From Qipengyuania sp. SS22 (GTDB lineage Bacteria; Pseudomonadota; Alphaproteobacteria; Sphingomonadales; Sphingomonadaceae), in contig NZ_CP107048.1 of assembly GCF_025736935.1 (NCBI RefSeq), forward strand, positions 1,116,001 to 1,180,000: a DNA stretch of 64,000 nt, written 5' to 3'. The stretch's first letter is position 1; every line of letters starts with the position of its first letter. Made by a program: the position numbers and the translations under genes. This document shows, piece after piece, positions 26,613 to 35,762 of this stretch. Under the pieces are notes generated by a model that saw only the letters and a list, made by a program, of their open reading frames with translations, was not told the origin of the DNA and did not search any database.

Positions 26613-27625
26613 TCGATGATCGCGATCCCGTCGCCGCCGCCTTCGCCGGGCAACCGACGCAGCACTTCGCCGCTGGCGAAATCGACTTCGGCGATCGTAT
26701 TGGCGGTGGTTTCGGCGACATAGAGCCGCTCTCCACCGGGCGAAAACAGGATCGTGACCTGCGTGCGCGCCTCCGCCTCTGCGGGGCTCGACACGGCAAT
26801 GCTGCGCACGACTTCGCCGCTGGCGGTATCGATCACGCTCAGCCCGCCATCGGCGAGGTCCGAGGTCACCGCGTAATCGCCCTGCGGACGCAGCGTGATC
26901 CGCAAGGGGAACGCACCTGTTTCGACACGCTGGCGGATCGCCAGCGTGTGCGGGTCGAGCGCGAAGGCAGCGTTGGAACCGCGCGCGGATACCCACAGCG
27001 TGTCCCCTTCGGCAGACAGCCAGATGCCTTCGGGTTCCTCGCCTACCTCGACAGAGCGCGGCGCGCGCCGGGTCTTGAGGTCAATCAGGCTGACCGTGCG
27101 CGACCCCAAATTGGTCGTCCAGGCATGCAGTGCGTCGGGCGCGACGGCAAGCATATGCGTGCCCTGCTGGCCGGAGGCGTATTCGAAGGTTTGCGCCGCG
27201 CCCAGCGGGTCGCGAACCCAGAAGATCGAGCCGCGCCCTTCGGCGGTCGCGTAGAGATCGCCATTGGCATGCCAGACGACGCCGTGCGGGCGCGCATTCT
27301 CTCCCAGATCGATGCTTGCGACACGTTCGAGATCCACCGTGCGGAAAATATCGAGTGTCTGCCCGCCATAGCAAGCCAGCGCGACATGTGCCGCGTCGGG
27401 CGATGTCGCCAGTTCATGCGGATTGGTACAGCTGGCGACCGAAGCGACCACCGCGCCGCTCTTCAGATCGACCTTTGACAGCGTATTGCCGAACTTGCCC
27501 GCCACGAACAGCGCGCCATCGACATCCGCAGCGGTGGGCAGTGACGCGGCATCCCCGCCCCCCGCGACGGGCGCACAGGCGACCGCCAGCGGAAGGGCAA
27601 GGAGCGGGGCGAAGCGGCTTACCAC
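26609..27625 (-). CDS. YncE-like beta-propeller lipoprotein
   Basis: A 338-residue exported protein. From GTG 27625 it reads MVSRFAPLLALPLAVACAPV, a lipoprotein signal with lipobox AVAC; this start is preferred because the longer frame is arginine-rich and lacks a signal. The mature part is built of repeated YVTN-type blades (GALFVAGKFGNTLSKVDL, then DGGLSVIDTASGEVVRSI), so a seven-bladed propeller is likely. It overlaps the M2 peptidase stop by 7 bases and the RimB-like start by ATGA. The function is unknown; binding of a ligand, protein or metal at the cell surface or periplasm is plausible. Confidence 0.8.
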   Translation of the reverse strand: MVSRFAPLLALPLAVACAPVAGGGDAASLPTAADVDGALFVAGKFGNTLSKVDLKSGAVVASVASCTNPHELATSPDAAHVALACYGGQTLDIFRTVDLERVASIDLGENARPHGVVWHANGDLYATAEGRGSIFWVRDPLGAAQTFEYASGQQGTHMLAVAPDALHAWTTNLGSRTVSLIDLKTRRAPRSVEVGEEPEGIWLSAEGDTLWVSARGSNAAFALDPHTLAIRQRVETGAFPLRITLRPQGDYAVTSDLADGGLSVIDTASGEVVRSIAVSSPAEAEARTQVTILFSPGGERLYVAETTANTIAEVDFASGEVLRRLPGEGGGDGIAIIE

Positions 27626-29466
27626 CCTTCGGTCTGGCCCGCGTTCTGCTCGTCGAGCCACGCCTTGAGCGGGGCAAAATACTCGACCATCGCCGCGCCG
27701 CTCATCTGGCGCTCGCCGGTGAAGGCTTCGAGCGCGTCGGGCCACGGCTTGCTGGCGCCCATTTCGAGCATCGCGTCGAGGTTCTTGCCGACTTCCTCAT
27801 TGCCGTAGAACGAACAGCGGTGCAGCGGCCCGTCCCAGCCCGCCTGGTCGCATGCGGCCTTGTAGAACTGGAACTGCAGGATCCGCGCGAGGAAATAGCG
27901 CGTGTAGGGCACATTGCCCGGAATGTGGTACTTCGCGCCCGCATCGAACCCGCTTTCATCGCGCGCGACCGGCGGGGTGATGCCCTGATATTCCAGCCGC
28001 AGCGCATTCCAGCCGGTGTTGAGCTGGTCGGCCGGGATCGACCCGTCGAACAGCTGCCAGCGATAACGGTCGACCATCAGGCCGAAGGGCAGGAAGGCAA
28101 CCTTGTCCATCGCCTGACGCAGCAGCAGGCCGATATCCTTGTCGGCGCTCGGCACGTCGGCCTCGTCGAGCATGTCGATCTGGACGAGGTATTCGGGCGT
28201 GATCGACAGCGCGATCATGTCGCCGATTGCCTCGTGGAAGCCGTCGTTGGCGCCGTTGAGGTGCAGATAGTCCTGCTGGTTATAGGCGCGCTGGTAGTAA
28301 TTGTGGCCGAGCTCGTGATGGATGGTGACGAAATCGTCAGCGTTCTTCTTGATGCACATCTTGATGCGCAGATCGTCGACATTGTCGACGTCCCAGGCGC
28401 TGGCGTGGCAGACCACGTCGCGGTCCTGCGGCTTCACGAACTGGCTGCGTTCCCAGAACGTGCCCGGCAGCGGATCGAAGCCGAGCGAGGAGAAGAACTG
28501 TTCGCCGGTGCGGACCATCTGAATTTCGTCGAGTCCCTTGGCGGTGATCAGGTCGGTGAGGTCGTACCCGATGTCGCCCGCCCCTTCGGGCGCGACCAGC
28601 GGGTAGATATTGCCCCATTCCTGCGCCCACATATTGCCGAGCAGGTCGGCGCGGATCGCCCCCGTGGCGGGCTGGACATCGTCGCCGTATTTCTCGTTGA
28701 GCTTGCTGCGAACATAGGTGTGCAGCGCCATGTAGAGCGGCTTCACTTCCTGCCACATCCGCTCGGTCTCACCGGCAAACTGGTCGGGGTCCATGTCGTA
28801 GTTGGAGCGCCACATCGCTCCCAGATCGGCAAAGCCCAGATCTTTCGAGCCCTCGTTGGCGATGGCGATCATACGCTGGTAATCCCCGCGCATGGGCGCA
28901 CCGACATTGTCGTGCCAGCTGGTCCACATCTCGGCGAGTTCGGCAGGCGTACGGTCGAGATTGCCCATCTCGGCCTCGATATCGCTGCCGTTGATTTCCT
29001 CGCCATTGAGCGTGCCCGTGCCTTGGCCGTAGGCCGCGCCGAGCTTGGTGGCGATTTCGTTGAGTTCGGTTGCCGCGCCGTCGCGAACCGGCGCGGGCAT
29101 GACGATGCCATTGCGCAGGATGTCGAGCTTGCGCGCGACTTCGGGATCGAGCCCCGCGACACGCGCGTATTGCGCTGCCTCATTGGCATAGGTCACCGAT
29201 TTCTCGGTCGCCTGCGCGCCGTATTTTGCCGCCAGCTGGTTGCTGTCGTGAACGATATAGGTGTTGTTGAGCCACAGCACTCGGCCGTATTCGACCGAGA
29301 AATCGAACATGTCCTGCTCGACCATCGCAACCCAGTCGGCGGCGCCCTGCGGCGTCATCGGATAGGCGGAGACGGCCGCTTCGGATGTCTCCGCATGGTG
29401 ATCGGCCAAGGCCGGGGTGGCGAGCGAGACGGCAAGCGCGGAGAGCGCGACGGATGCGAATTTCAT
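27619..29466 (-). CDS. M2 family (ACE-like) peptidyl-dipeptidase
   Basis: A 615-residue secreted zinc peptidase. The signal peptide MKFASVALSALAVSLATPALA is cleaved before DHH. The zinc site is HELGH (384-388) with the third ligand in GFHEAIGD (Glu412), the exact 24-residue spacing of angiotensin-converting-enzyme relatives. Length matches single-domain bacterial ACE homologues, which release C-terminal dipeptides in the periplasm. The start at 29466 is set by the signal peptide. It begins an operon with the YncE-like lipoprotein, the RimB-like protease and RimK. Confidence 0.93.
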   Translation of the reverse strand: MKFASVALSALAVSLATPALADHHAETSEAAVSAYPMTPQGAADWVAMVEQDMFDFSVEYGRVLWLNNTYIVHDSNQLAAKYGAQATEKSVTYANEAAQYARVAGLDPEVARKLDILRNGIVMPAPVRDGAATELNEIATKLGAAYGQGTGTLNGEEINGSDIEAEMGNLDRTPAELAEMWTSWHDNVGAPMRGDYQRMIAIANEGSKDLGFADLGAMWRSNYDMDPDQFAGETERMWQEVKPLYMALHTYVRSKLNEKYGDDVQPATGAIRADLLGNMWAQEWGNIYPLVAPEGAGDIGYDLTDLITAKGLDEIQMVRTGEQFFSSLGFDPLPGTFWERSQFVKPQDRDVVCHASAWDVDNVDDLRIKMCIKKNADDFVTIHHELGHNYYQRAYNQQDYLHLNGANDGFHEAIGDMIALSITPEYLVQIDMLDEADVPSADKDIGLLLRQAMDKVAFLPFGLMVDRYRWQLFDGSIPADQLNTGWNALRLEYQGITPPVARDESGFDAGAKYHIPGNVPYTRYFLARILQFQFYKAACDQAGWDGPLHRCSFYGNEEVGKNLDAMLEMGASKPWPDALEAFTGERQMSGAAMVEYFAPLKAWLDEQNAGQTEGW

Positions 29467-29535
29467 GCGGGTCCTCTCAGGATCGGAATGATGTGGTTTC
29501 ACGTGCTACCGGATTGCACCTGCCGCGCAGCTTAA

Positions 29536-30054
29536 TCAAGCGGTTGGCGCGGCAAAGCGATGGATGAGCCATCCCGCGATCACGCCGAAGAAGGTGACGA
29601 TCCACGCCGCAACCTTCACCGGTCGCGCGGTGGCCGCGATCCCCGCCGACTGATCCGACCCCTGATCACGCAGCAATTGCACCAGTTGCAGCAGTGTTTC
29701 GGTATAGTCGGTCAGCACGAATACCACCGCAGATGCGGCCACGATCGCACCGATGATCCGGAGAATTCCGCCCATCGGCAGGAAGCTGCGCCCGGCGATC
29801 CAGCTGCCCCAGCCATAGATGGCAATGAACACGAGATCGCCGATCACGGCGAAAATCGCCAGTGGTCGCACGCCGCCCGCGTGCCATTGCGCATGGATTT
29901 CATCGACCCGTGCGGCCGTCGCGGCCGCCTGGTGTTCGGCGATGCCAAGCGTCACATCTGCGGGCGCGGTGACTGCGAGACTGAGCGCGACTACCACGGC
30001 AAAGGCCACGAGCCCCCACATCCACCAACCCAATTCGGCGCGCGTGCTGCTCAC
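29536..30054 (-). CDS. Hypothetical membrane protein with four predicted helices
   Basis: A 172-residue protein of unknown family. Hydrophobic segments are MWGLVAFAVVVALSLAV (near 12), LAIFAVIGDLVFIAIYGW (about 65), IIGAIVAASAVVFVLTDY (about 105) and VAAWIVTFFGVIAGWLIHRF at the end. The region between helices one and two is probably periplasmic. It starts at GTG 30054, overlapping the hydrolase stop by GTGA with GGGAG nearby, so it is the third gene of a coupled isomerase-hydrolase-membrane protein operon. I recognise no motif that suggests an activity. Confidence 0.75.
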   Translation of the reverse strand: MSSTRAELGWWMWGLVAFAVVVALSLAVTAPADVTLGIAEHQAAATAARVDEIHAQWHAGGVRPLAIFAVIGDLVFIAIYGWGSWIAGRSFLPMGGILRIIGAIVAASAVVFVLTDYTETLLQLVQLLRDQGSDQSAGIAATARPVKVAAWIVTFFGVIAGWLIHRFAAPTA

Positions 30055-30806
30055 GCCTTGTCTCCCAGCCAATCGGCGATCGCGCGCCCCAGATCGGGCT
30101 TGGTCACGCTGCTCATATGCGTCCCCGGTACTTCGACGAAGTTGGCGTCGGGCAACAGCTTCGCCAGATCGGCGGCCGAGCCATTGTCGCGGTCCTCGTC
30201 ACCGCAGACCACCAGCGTGGGCATGGTGATATTGTCGAGCAGGGCGAGATCGAGATCGGGCATGGTGTCGAGCAGCAGCCGCGCCGCGACGCGGTCGACC
30301 CCCTGCGATTTGAGGAACTGCATCGAGAAATAGTCCGGGTCGCCCTTGGGGATGGCATCGAATTCGTCGATCACCCGCTTGAACTTTGCCGCGCGGCGCT
30401 GCCATTCGCCCAGCCCCGCGGTGCCCATGCCGCCAATGACCAGATGCGCAGGCGTCAGCACGCCGTGCGCCACACCGTGCAGCGATGTGCGCGCGCCGAG
30501 CGAAAACCCGCCAAGGTCATAGTCGTCGAGCCCGAGGTGATCGACCAGCGCGGCCACATCGCGGACCAGCACATTGCTCGGATAGCTTTCGGAATCATGC
30601 GGCGCATCGCTCTCCCCATGCACGCGAAAGTCGAGCATCACTACTTCACGGCCCTGCGCGGCAATCGCTTCGTGGTGGCCCCATTTGATCCAGTTCATCT
30701 GCGCGCTGGAAAACAGCCCGTGGAGCAGGATGAAAGGGCGTCCCGCACCATGACGATAGAAGGCCAGCCGCGTTCCGTCGAAACTGTCGAAGAATTCGGT
30801 GGTCAT
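30051..30806 (-). CDS. Alpha/beta hydrolase
   Basis: A 251-residue alpha/beta-fold enzyme. The oxyanion segment ILLHGLFSS, nucleophile elbow GGFSLGA (serine near 95), acid CGDEDRD and catalytic histidine in VPGTHMSSV are all visible, with a VHGESD motif after strand four. There is no signal peptide, so it is cytosolic. Its start overlaps the isomerase stop (ATGA) and its stop overlaps the membrane-protein start (GTGA). Neighbouring a chromene-carboxylate-isomerase-type gene hints at aromatic or xenobiotic metabolism, but the substrate cannot be named. Confidence 0.88.
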   Translation of the reverse strand: MTTEFFDSFDGTRLAFYRHGAGRPFILLHGLFSSAQMNWIKWGHHEAIAAQGREVVMLDFRVHGESDAPHDSESYPSNVLVRDVAALVDHLGLDDYDLGGFSLGARTSLHGVAHGVLTPAHLVIGGMGTAGLGEWQRRAAKFKRVIDEFDAIPKGDPDYFSMQFLKSQGVDRVAARLLLDTMPDLDLALLDNITMPTLVVCGDEDRDNGSAADLAKLLPDANFVEVPGTHMSSVTKPDLGRAIADWLGDKA

Positions 30807-31450
30807 CGCTTCGCCAGCCCCCTCTGCTCCATGCGCCACTGCGCCATTTCGATGCGGTCCTGGCCGAAGAACGGTTCGCCTTCGAACACCAGCGTCGGCA
30901 CGCCCCAATGGCCAGCGGTTTCGAGCGCAGCCTGATTGGCGGCGATTTCGGCATCGAGGTCATCGGACCTTGCGCCGACTTCCTGTTCGATCTCAGCCGC
31001 GTCGAGCCCGGCGCGTTCGAGCGCGCCGGCAAGGTGGTTACCCTCGTGCCAGTTCTCCTGCCCGCCCCAGATTAGCTGGCCTGCCTCATGCGCGAACACG
31101 AGGCCCTTGCCGCGCCGCGCAGCAGCCTGGCCCATCCGCGTGACACGGCGGATATAGGGCTGCTCGGCGGCGATTTTGCGCGTCGCGGCATCCTGCACGA
31201 TCGGATCGGGACGCGGCGGGCCGAAGGCAATGCCGTGGAACTGCGCCACGCGCATCATGTCGCGCAGCGTATAGGCCAGCCAGTTGGGATGGTTGCGCTC
31301 GAAGAAATCGGGCTCGCGGATCGCCAGCGGCCAGACCGGGCGCAGCGCGATCTCGAGATCGTATTGCTCGGCCATGGCGCGATAGCGGCCGACCGAAAGG
31401 TAGCTGTAGGGCGAACGGAAGCTGAAATAGAGCTCGGCAGTAAGGGTCAT
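30803..31450 (-). CDS. 2-hydroxychromene-2-carboxylate isomerase family / DsbA-like protein
   Basis: A 215-residue protein of the kappa-GST/DsbA fold. The N-terminal YFSFRSPYSYLSVGRY holds the serine that binds glutathione in this family. IREPDFFERNHPNWLAY and the C-terminal WGVPTLVFEGEPFFGQDRIE cis-proline region are typical. Characterised relatives isomerise 2-hydroxychromene-2-carboxylate in naphthalene breakdown, but most chromosomal copies are uncharacterised. It is the first gene of a three-gene coupled operon, separated from the upstream lipoprotein gene by a palindromic repeat. Confidence 0.85.
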   Translation of the reverse strand: MTLTAELYFSFRSPYSYLSVGRYRAMAEQYDLEIALRPVWPLAIREPDFFERNHPNWLAYTLRDMMRVAQFHGIAFGPPRPDPIVQDAATRKIAAEQPYIRRVTRMGQAAARRGKGLVFAHEAGQLIWGGQENWHEGNHLAGALERAGLDAAEIEQEVGARSDDLDAEIAANQAALETAGHWGVPTLVFEGEPFFGQDRIEMAQWRMEQRGLAKR

Positions 31451-31469
31451 GCAGAGACTTATACATCTC

Positions 31470-31547
31470 CGTCGTCTCGGCGAAAGCCGGGACCGCTATC
31501 TGCGTTGCGTCAGATAGATAAAGACCCCGGCTTGCCCCGGGATGACG
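31470..31547. repeat. Palindromic intergenic element, copy 1
   Basis: A 78-base element whose ends are imperfect inverted copies of one another (CGTCGTC... and ...GATGACG), each end carrying its own GCCGG-type hairpin. A central CTATCTG-N8-CAGATAG stem joins them. It fills the gap between the lipoprotein stop and the isomerase start. Copies with related ends lie at 46049-46130 and 62867-62958. Confidence 0.65.
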
Positions 31548-31548
31548 C

Positions 31549-32106
31549 TCAGCGGAAGAAGCAGCTTATCCCCGCCTGCAACGCGGTGACCGTCTCGCCA
31601 TCCTCGGCAAAGCCGGTGATCGTGCCGTAATCCGCAGTGGTATACTGGAATTCGCCCGGCAGCGTGGTGTCGAGTTCGCGAACTTCCCGGTCGCGCTTGA
31701 GTCCCGCAAAGGTGGTCTCACCCGGACGCACGCCATCCGACGTGGCCATGCCCTCGCCCTCGCGCAGGAACCAGCCGGCGAAGTTGCCGTCCATATAGGC
31801 GATCTGGAGCGCGCCGAACTGGCTGAACTCCATCGGCCCCGCCCCGCATTCCTCGTTGCTCGAGGTTGCAGGCGCAGCGCCGAAGGCCGCCGCGATCGCC
31901 TCGTCGACCTCGGCCCGCGGTGCGCCGAACCGCAGCGGTTCCTCGCCTTTCGCGCCCAGACCATTGGCATCGACGACGATCGCAACATCGCTGAGATCGA
32001 CCGTCGCAGCAGACGACGCGGTTTCAACCGGCTCGGGCGCGGGTTCGGACTGCCCGCAGGCGGCCAGCGCCAGCGGCAGGGCGAGCAGGAGTGCGCCGCG
32101 GATCAT
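31549..32106 (-). CDS. Predicted lipoprotein of unknown function
   Basis: A 185-residue exported protein. The start MIRGALLLALPLALAACGQS at 32106 gives a lipoprotein signal with lipobox LAAC, followed by a Pro/Glu-rich linker. The mature domain has DVAIVVDANGLG, LRFGAPRAEVDEAIAAAFG and ISCFFR at the end; two cysteines (ECGAG and SCFFR) could form a disulfide. I recognise no family. It is translationally coupled to asd (ATGA), but a direct role in aspartate metabolism is unlikely. Confidence 0.72.
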   Translation of the reverse strand: MIRGALLLALPLALAACGQSEPAPEPVETASSAATVDLSDVAIVVDANGLGAKGEEPLRFGAPRAEVDEAIAAAFGAAPATSSNEECGAGPMEFSQFGALQIAYMDGNFAGWFLREGEGMATSDGVRPGETTFAGLKRDREVRELDTTLPGEFQYTTADYGTITGFAEDGETVTALQAGISCFFR

Positions 32107-33128
32107 CCCTTCTTGAGGCATTCGCGGCCCAGCAGCTCGGCGATCTGCACTGCGTTGAGCGCGGCACCCTTGCGCAGATTGTCGGATACGCACCACAGGT
32201 TGAGGCCGTTTTCGACTGTCGGATCCTCGCGCACGCGGCTGATATAGGTCGCGCTGTCGCCCGCGGCCTCGACCGCGGTGATATAGCCGCCGTCCTCGCG
32301 CTTATCGACCAGCATGCAGCCCGGCGCTTCACGCAGGATGTCCTGCGCCTCGGCAGCGGAAATCTCGTTCTCGAACTCGATGCTGACGGCTTCGGAATGC
32401 CCGACGAAGACCGGCACGCGCACGCAGGTCGCGGTGAGCTTGATCTTCGGATCGAGGATTTTCTTGGTCTCGACCACCATCTTCCATTCTTCCTTGGTCG
32501 ATCCATCGTCGAGGAAGACATCGATATGCGGGATCACGTTGAACGCGATCTGCTTGGTGAACTTCACCGGTTCGACCTGGTCGCCGACGAAGATCGCCCG
32601 GCTCTGCTGGAACAGCTCGTCCATGCCCGCCTTCCCCGCGCCCGAAACCGACTGGTAGGTCGAGACGACGACGCGCTTGATCGTGGCGGCATCGTGCAGC
32701 GGCTTGAGCGCCACGACCAGTTGCGCGGTCGAGCAGTTCGGATTGGCGATGATATTGCGCTTGGCATAATCGTGGATCGCCTCGGGGTTCACCTCGGGTA
32801 CGATCAGCGGCACGTCGGGGTCCATGCGGTAGAGCGAGCTGTTGTCGATCACCACGCAGCCCGCGGCCGCCGCCTTGGGGGCGAATTCCTTGGCCGGACC
32901 GCTGCCCGCAGCGAACAGCGCGATGTCCCAGCCGGCCCAGTCGAAATGCTCGATATTCTTGCATTTGAGCATCTTGCCCGTGTCACCGAATTCGACCTCG
33001 GTGCCATGCGAACGCGAGCTGGCGACCGCCGCCACCTCGTCGCAGGGGAACCCGCGCTCGGCGAGGACCTGCATGATTTCGCGCCCGACATTCCCGGTCG
33101 CGCCGACCACGGCAACACGATAACCCAA
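32103..33128 (-). CDS. asd: Aspartate-semialdehyde dehydrogenase
   Basis: A 341-residue enzyme that reduces aspartyl phosphate to aspartate semialdehyde, the branch point to lysine, diaminopimelate, threonine and methionine. It shows GYRVAVVGATGNVGREIMQVL (NADP motif GATGNVG), ASSRSHG, the catalytic cysteine in NPNCSTAQLV, VVSTYQSVSGAGKAG and the FVGHSEAVSIEFE block. Length is typical. It is followed, with overlap, by a lipoprotein gene. No leader with an obvious lysine or threonine attenuator was seen upstream. Confidence 0.97.
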   Translation of the reverse strand: MGYRVAVVGATGNVGREIMQVLAERGFPCDEVAAVASSRSHGTEVEFGDTGKMLKCKNIEHFDWAGWDIALFAAGSGPAKEFAPKAAAAGCVVIDNSSLYRMDPDVPLIVPEVNPEAIHDYAKRNIIANPNCSTAQLVVALKPLHDAATIKRVVVSTYQSVSGAGKAGMDELFQQSRAIFVGDQVEPVKFTKQIAFNVIPHIDVFLDDGSTKEEWKMVVETKKILDPKIKLTATCVRVPVFVGHSEAVSIEFENEISAAEAQDILREAPGCMLVDKREDGGYITAVEAAGDSATYISRVREDPTVENGLNLWCVSDNLRKGAALNAVQIAELLGRECLKKG

Positions 33129-33213
33129 ATTACGTCTCCAGTATCTCTAGGCCGCCGAGATAGCGATTAGCTACGCACCCGCAAGCGCACATTCGATTGC
33201 ACGGGCTAAAGCG

Positions 33214-35463
33214 TCATTCGGGCGGGGTGACGCCGTGGCTTTCGAGAAACCGGAAGATCGTGTTGTAACGATGCGGCGAGATCTGTTCGCCCGACACGCG
33301 GTGGGTGTATCCAGGATAAAGCATCATCTCGAACGGCACGTTGGCTTCCTGCATCGCAGAGATCACTTCGGTCGCGTTTTCGAACACCACATTGTCATCG
33401 GCCATGCCATGGATGATCAGCAGCGGATCGGCGATCTTGGCCGCGTCGGGGATCGCGCTCGTCGCGGTATAGGCGGCGCCGTCCGCTTGCGGCGTGCCCA
33501 TGTAGCGCTCGGTATAATGCGTATCGTAGAGCTCCCAGCGCGTGACCGGCGCGCCGCTTATGCCAGCTGCATAATACCCCGGATCGGCCTGCAGCTGCTT
33601 GAGCGTCATATAGCCGCCATAGGACCAGCCATCGATTGCAATCTTCGCCGGATCGACGAAGTCGAGCGTCTTGAGATACTCCGCCCCAGCCCTCTGGTCG
33701 CGCACTTCCACCCCGCCCATCGCGCGATAGAGCGGCTGTTCGAACGCGACGCCGCGATTGGCCGACCCGCGATTGTCGAGCGCGAACCAGATGTACCCCC
33801 GGTCGACCACGGCTTGCTGCAGGGCGCCGTTCCAGCCCTTGTTGACGATCTGCGGCCCGGGCCCGCCATAGTGATAGAAATAGACCGGGTAGCGCTTGCC
33901 CGGCTCCAGTTCGGGCGTGACCATTTCCCAATAGAGCGGCGTGCCGTCCTCTGCCGGGATCGTGCCGTATTGCGTCGGGCGATGGCTGGCGAGGAAAGGC
34001 GCATAGGGGTGCGAGCCGTCGAGCGCGTTTTCCTCGATCCAGGCGAGGCGATTGCCCTGCTGGTCGGCGATATAGCTCTGCGGCGGCGTGTCGGCGTTCG
34101 AGCGGCTGACAACCAGCGTTTGCGCCTTGTCGTCCATGCTGGCCGAATTCGCATAGGCAGGATCGGTCAGCAGCGTGATGCGCGATGGATCGGCGAGATC
34201 GAAGGCATAGACCTGCTGCGCAAGGACATCGTCCTTCGTGCCCTGGAAAAACACCCGTCCGGCATCCTGGTCGACCCCGACCAGCTTGGTCACCACCCAT
34301 TCGCCCTGGGTCAGCTGCGTCCATGCGCCATCGACATAATGATAGAGATGGCCGTAGCCGTCGCGCTCGGACCACCAGATCAGGCTGCCGTCGTCGAGCC
34401 ATTTGTAATTGTCCGACAGATTGAGCCAGTAATCGTCCACCGCGGCGTGTTCGGTGAACAGCACTTCGCTTGCCCCCGTCGCCGGATCGACCCGGAGCAT
34501 GTCGAGCACGGTCTGCGCGCGGTTCTGCCGCTGGACATAGAGCGCTCTGCCATCGGGCGCCCAGTCCACCCGCGCGAGATAGATATCGCTCTCCGCCCCC
34601 AGATCGACCTGTACGCGGTCCTGGCCGTCGGGATCCATGACATAGAGCGCGACTTCGGCATTCGCGCTGCCCGCAACGGGATAGCGCTGGTCGAACACTT
34701 TGGTGCCCGTGGCACCGATCGCGGCGCGCGTGACCACGCCGACCATGCTTTCGTCGAAGCGCTCGACCGCGATACGGCGGTCGTCGGGACCCCACCAATA
34801 GCCGGTCATCCGGCCCATTTCCTCTTGCGCGACGAACTCGGCCTCGCCCCAGCGGATCGCCTCGCCTTCCTGCGGCGTGACCGGCCGGGCTTCGCCGCCC
34901 ACCTCGCCGACCCACAGCCGGCGGTCGCGAACGAAGGAGACATGGCTGCCCGTGCTGCTCAGGGCGGGATTGAGTTCGCTTTCCTCGGTGTCGGTCAGAA
35001 GCACGACCTCGCCGCCGATGCGCGCGAGGTAGAGATCGCCGTCGAGCGGGACGAGTACGCCCGCGCCATCCTCGGTCCACTGATAGTCGATAATGCCTGC
35101 AAGGTTGCCGACGCGCGCGCGTTCGCGCTGCATCTTCTCGTCCTCGGACAATTCGCGCCCCGTCCCCAGCGCCTCGCTATCGACCAGCATCGCCCAGGCC
35201 GCGCTGTCGCGGTCATAGGCCCACAGATCGTAGCGCTCGCGATCGTCTGCGCGGTTGCGCAGCAGCGTGAGATAGCGGCCATCGGGCGAGATCTTGACCT
35301 TGCGCGGGCTCGGCCCGTCGAGATCGGGCGAGGCGAAGACGCGTTCGAAACTCAGTTCCATCGGCGCGGTCTCCGTGCTCTGCGGGGTGGTCTGGGCAGC
35401 AAGCGGCGCAGCGAGGCAAGTGCCCAGCGCCAGCGCGGCGGCGAATTTCAACGGCCTCATCAT
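33214..35463 (-). CDS. Dipeptidyl-peptidase IV family serine peptidase (S9)
   Basis: A 749-residue exported peptidase. The signal peptide MMRPLKFAAALALGTCLAAPLAAQ fits a start at 35463, with GGAGAG just upstream. An N-terminal eight-bladed propeller region (the DPPIV_N type) is followed by the catalytic alpha/beta-hydrolase domain: nucleophile in GWSYGGYMTL, acid in HGMADDNVVF and histidine in YPGYTHRVSG. EEMGRMTGYWWGPDDR resembles the double-Glu substrate-anchoring motif of DPP IV. It probably releases X-Pro or X-Ala dipeptides in the periplasm. It is transcribed alone. Confidence 0.92.
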   Translation of the reverse strand: MMRPLKFAAALALGTCLAAPLAAQTTPQSTETAPMELSFERVFASPDLDGPSPRKVKISPDGRYLTLLRNRADDRERYDLWAYDRDSAAWAMLVDSEALGTGRELSEDEKMQRERARVGNLAGIIDYQWTEDGAGVLVPLDGDLYLARIGGEVVLLTDTEESELNPALSSTGSHVSFVRDRRLWVGEVGGEARPVTPQEGEAIRWGEAEFVAQEEMGRMTGYWWGPDDRRIAVERFDESMVGVVTRAAIGATGTKVFDQRYPVAGSANAEVALYVMDPDGQDRVQVDLGAESDIYLARVDWAPDGRALYVQRQNRAQTVLDMLRVDPATGASEVLFTEHAAVDDYWLNLSDNYKWLDDGSLIWWSERDGYGHLYHYVDGAWTQLTQGEWVVTKLVGVDQDAGRVFFQGTKDDVLAQQVYAFDLADPSRITLLTDPAYANSASMDDKAQTLVVSRSNADTPPQSYIADQQGNRLAWIEENALDGSHPYAPFLASHRPTQYGTIPAEDGTPLYWEMVTPELEPGKRYPVYFYHYGGPGPQIVNKGWNGALQQAVVDRGYIWFALDNRGSANRGVAFEQPLYRAMGGVEVRDQRAGAEYLKTLDFVDPAKIAIDGWSYGGYMTLKQLQADPGYYAAGISGAPVTRWELYDTHYTERYMGTPQADGAAYTATSAIPDAAKIADPLLIIHGMADDNVVFENATEVISAMQEANVPFEMMLYPGYTHRVSGEQISPHRYNTIFRFLESHGVTPPE

Positions 35464-35696
35464 CTCTCCGGTCAATGCAGGCGGGACGCATCGACTGCAG
35501 CTCCTCGCAACGACGGTGAGCGAAAGCAAGCGCGTGCCGTGCAAACACACCTAATTTCGGCTTAAGCGCGAGCGTTGAAATTCGGCTAATACCTCGAAGC
35601 GACAGTGGTCAGGACCCCGGGCGGCCCATTCCGGTTCACCGGCCGCGCGGGGTCAAACACATGGGGCCGATTACGGCGACCATCACGCTTCGCACG
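35464..35696. other. Intergenic stretch upstream of the DPP IV gene
   Basis: Together with the neighbouring terminator this gap separates the DPP IV gene from rplS. It must hold the DPP IV promoter, but I see no clear -35/-10 pair, repeat or small gene in it. Confidence 0.5.
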
Positions 35697-35730
35697 AAAA
35701 AGGGCGGCTTCCCCAACGGGAGGCCGCCCT
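35697..35730 (-). terminator. Rho-independent terminator downstream of rplS
   Basis: Read on the minus strand, AGGGCGGC pairs with GCCGCCCT and is followed by a run of five T. It lies about 32 bases beyond the rplS stop and should end the trmD-rplS transcript. Confidence 0.85.
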
Positions 35731-35762
35731 CGATCTTCTCGCGAAGAGAAACGGGTTGGCTC

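Noticed and set aside
27130..29535. An 801-codon plus-strand frame opposite the M2 peptidase and propeller genes
   Set aside because: It is an antisense artefact of high third-position GC; the minus-strand genes have signal peptides and catalytic motifs.
33235..35565. A 776-codon plus-strand frame opposite the DPP IV gene
   Set aside because: It mirrors the peptidase gene over its full length and has no recognisable domain.
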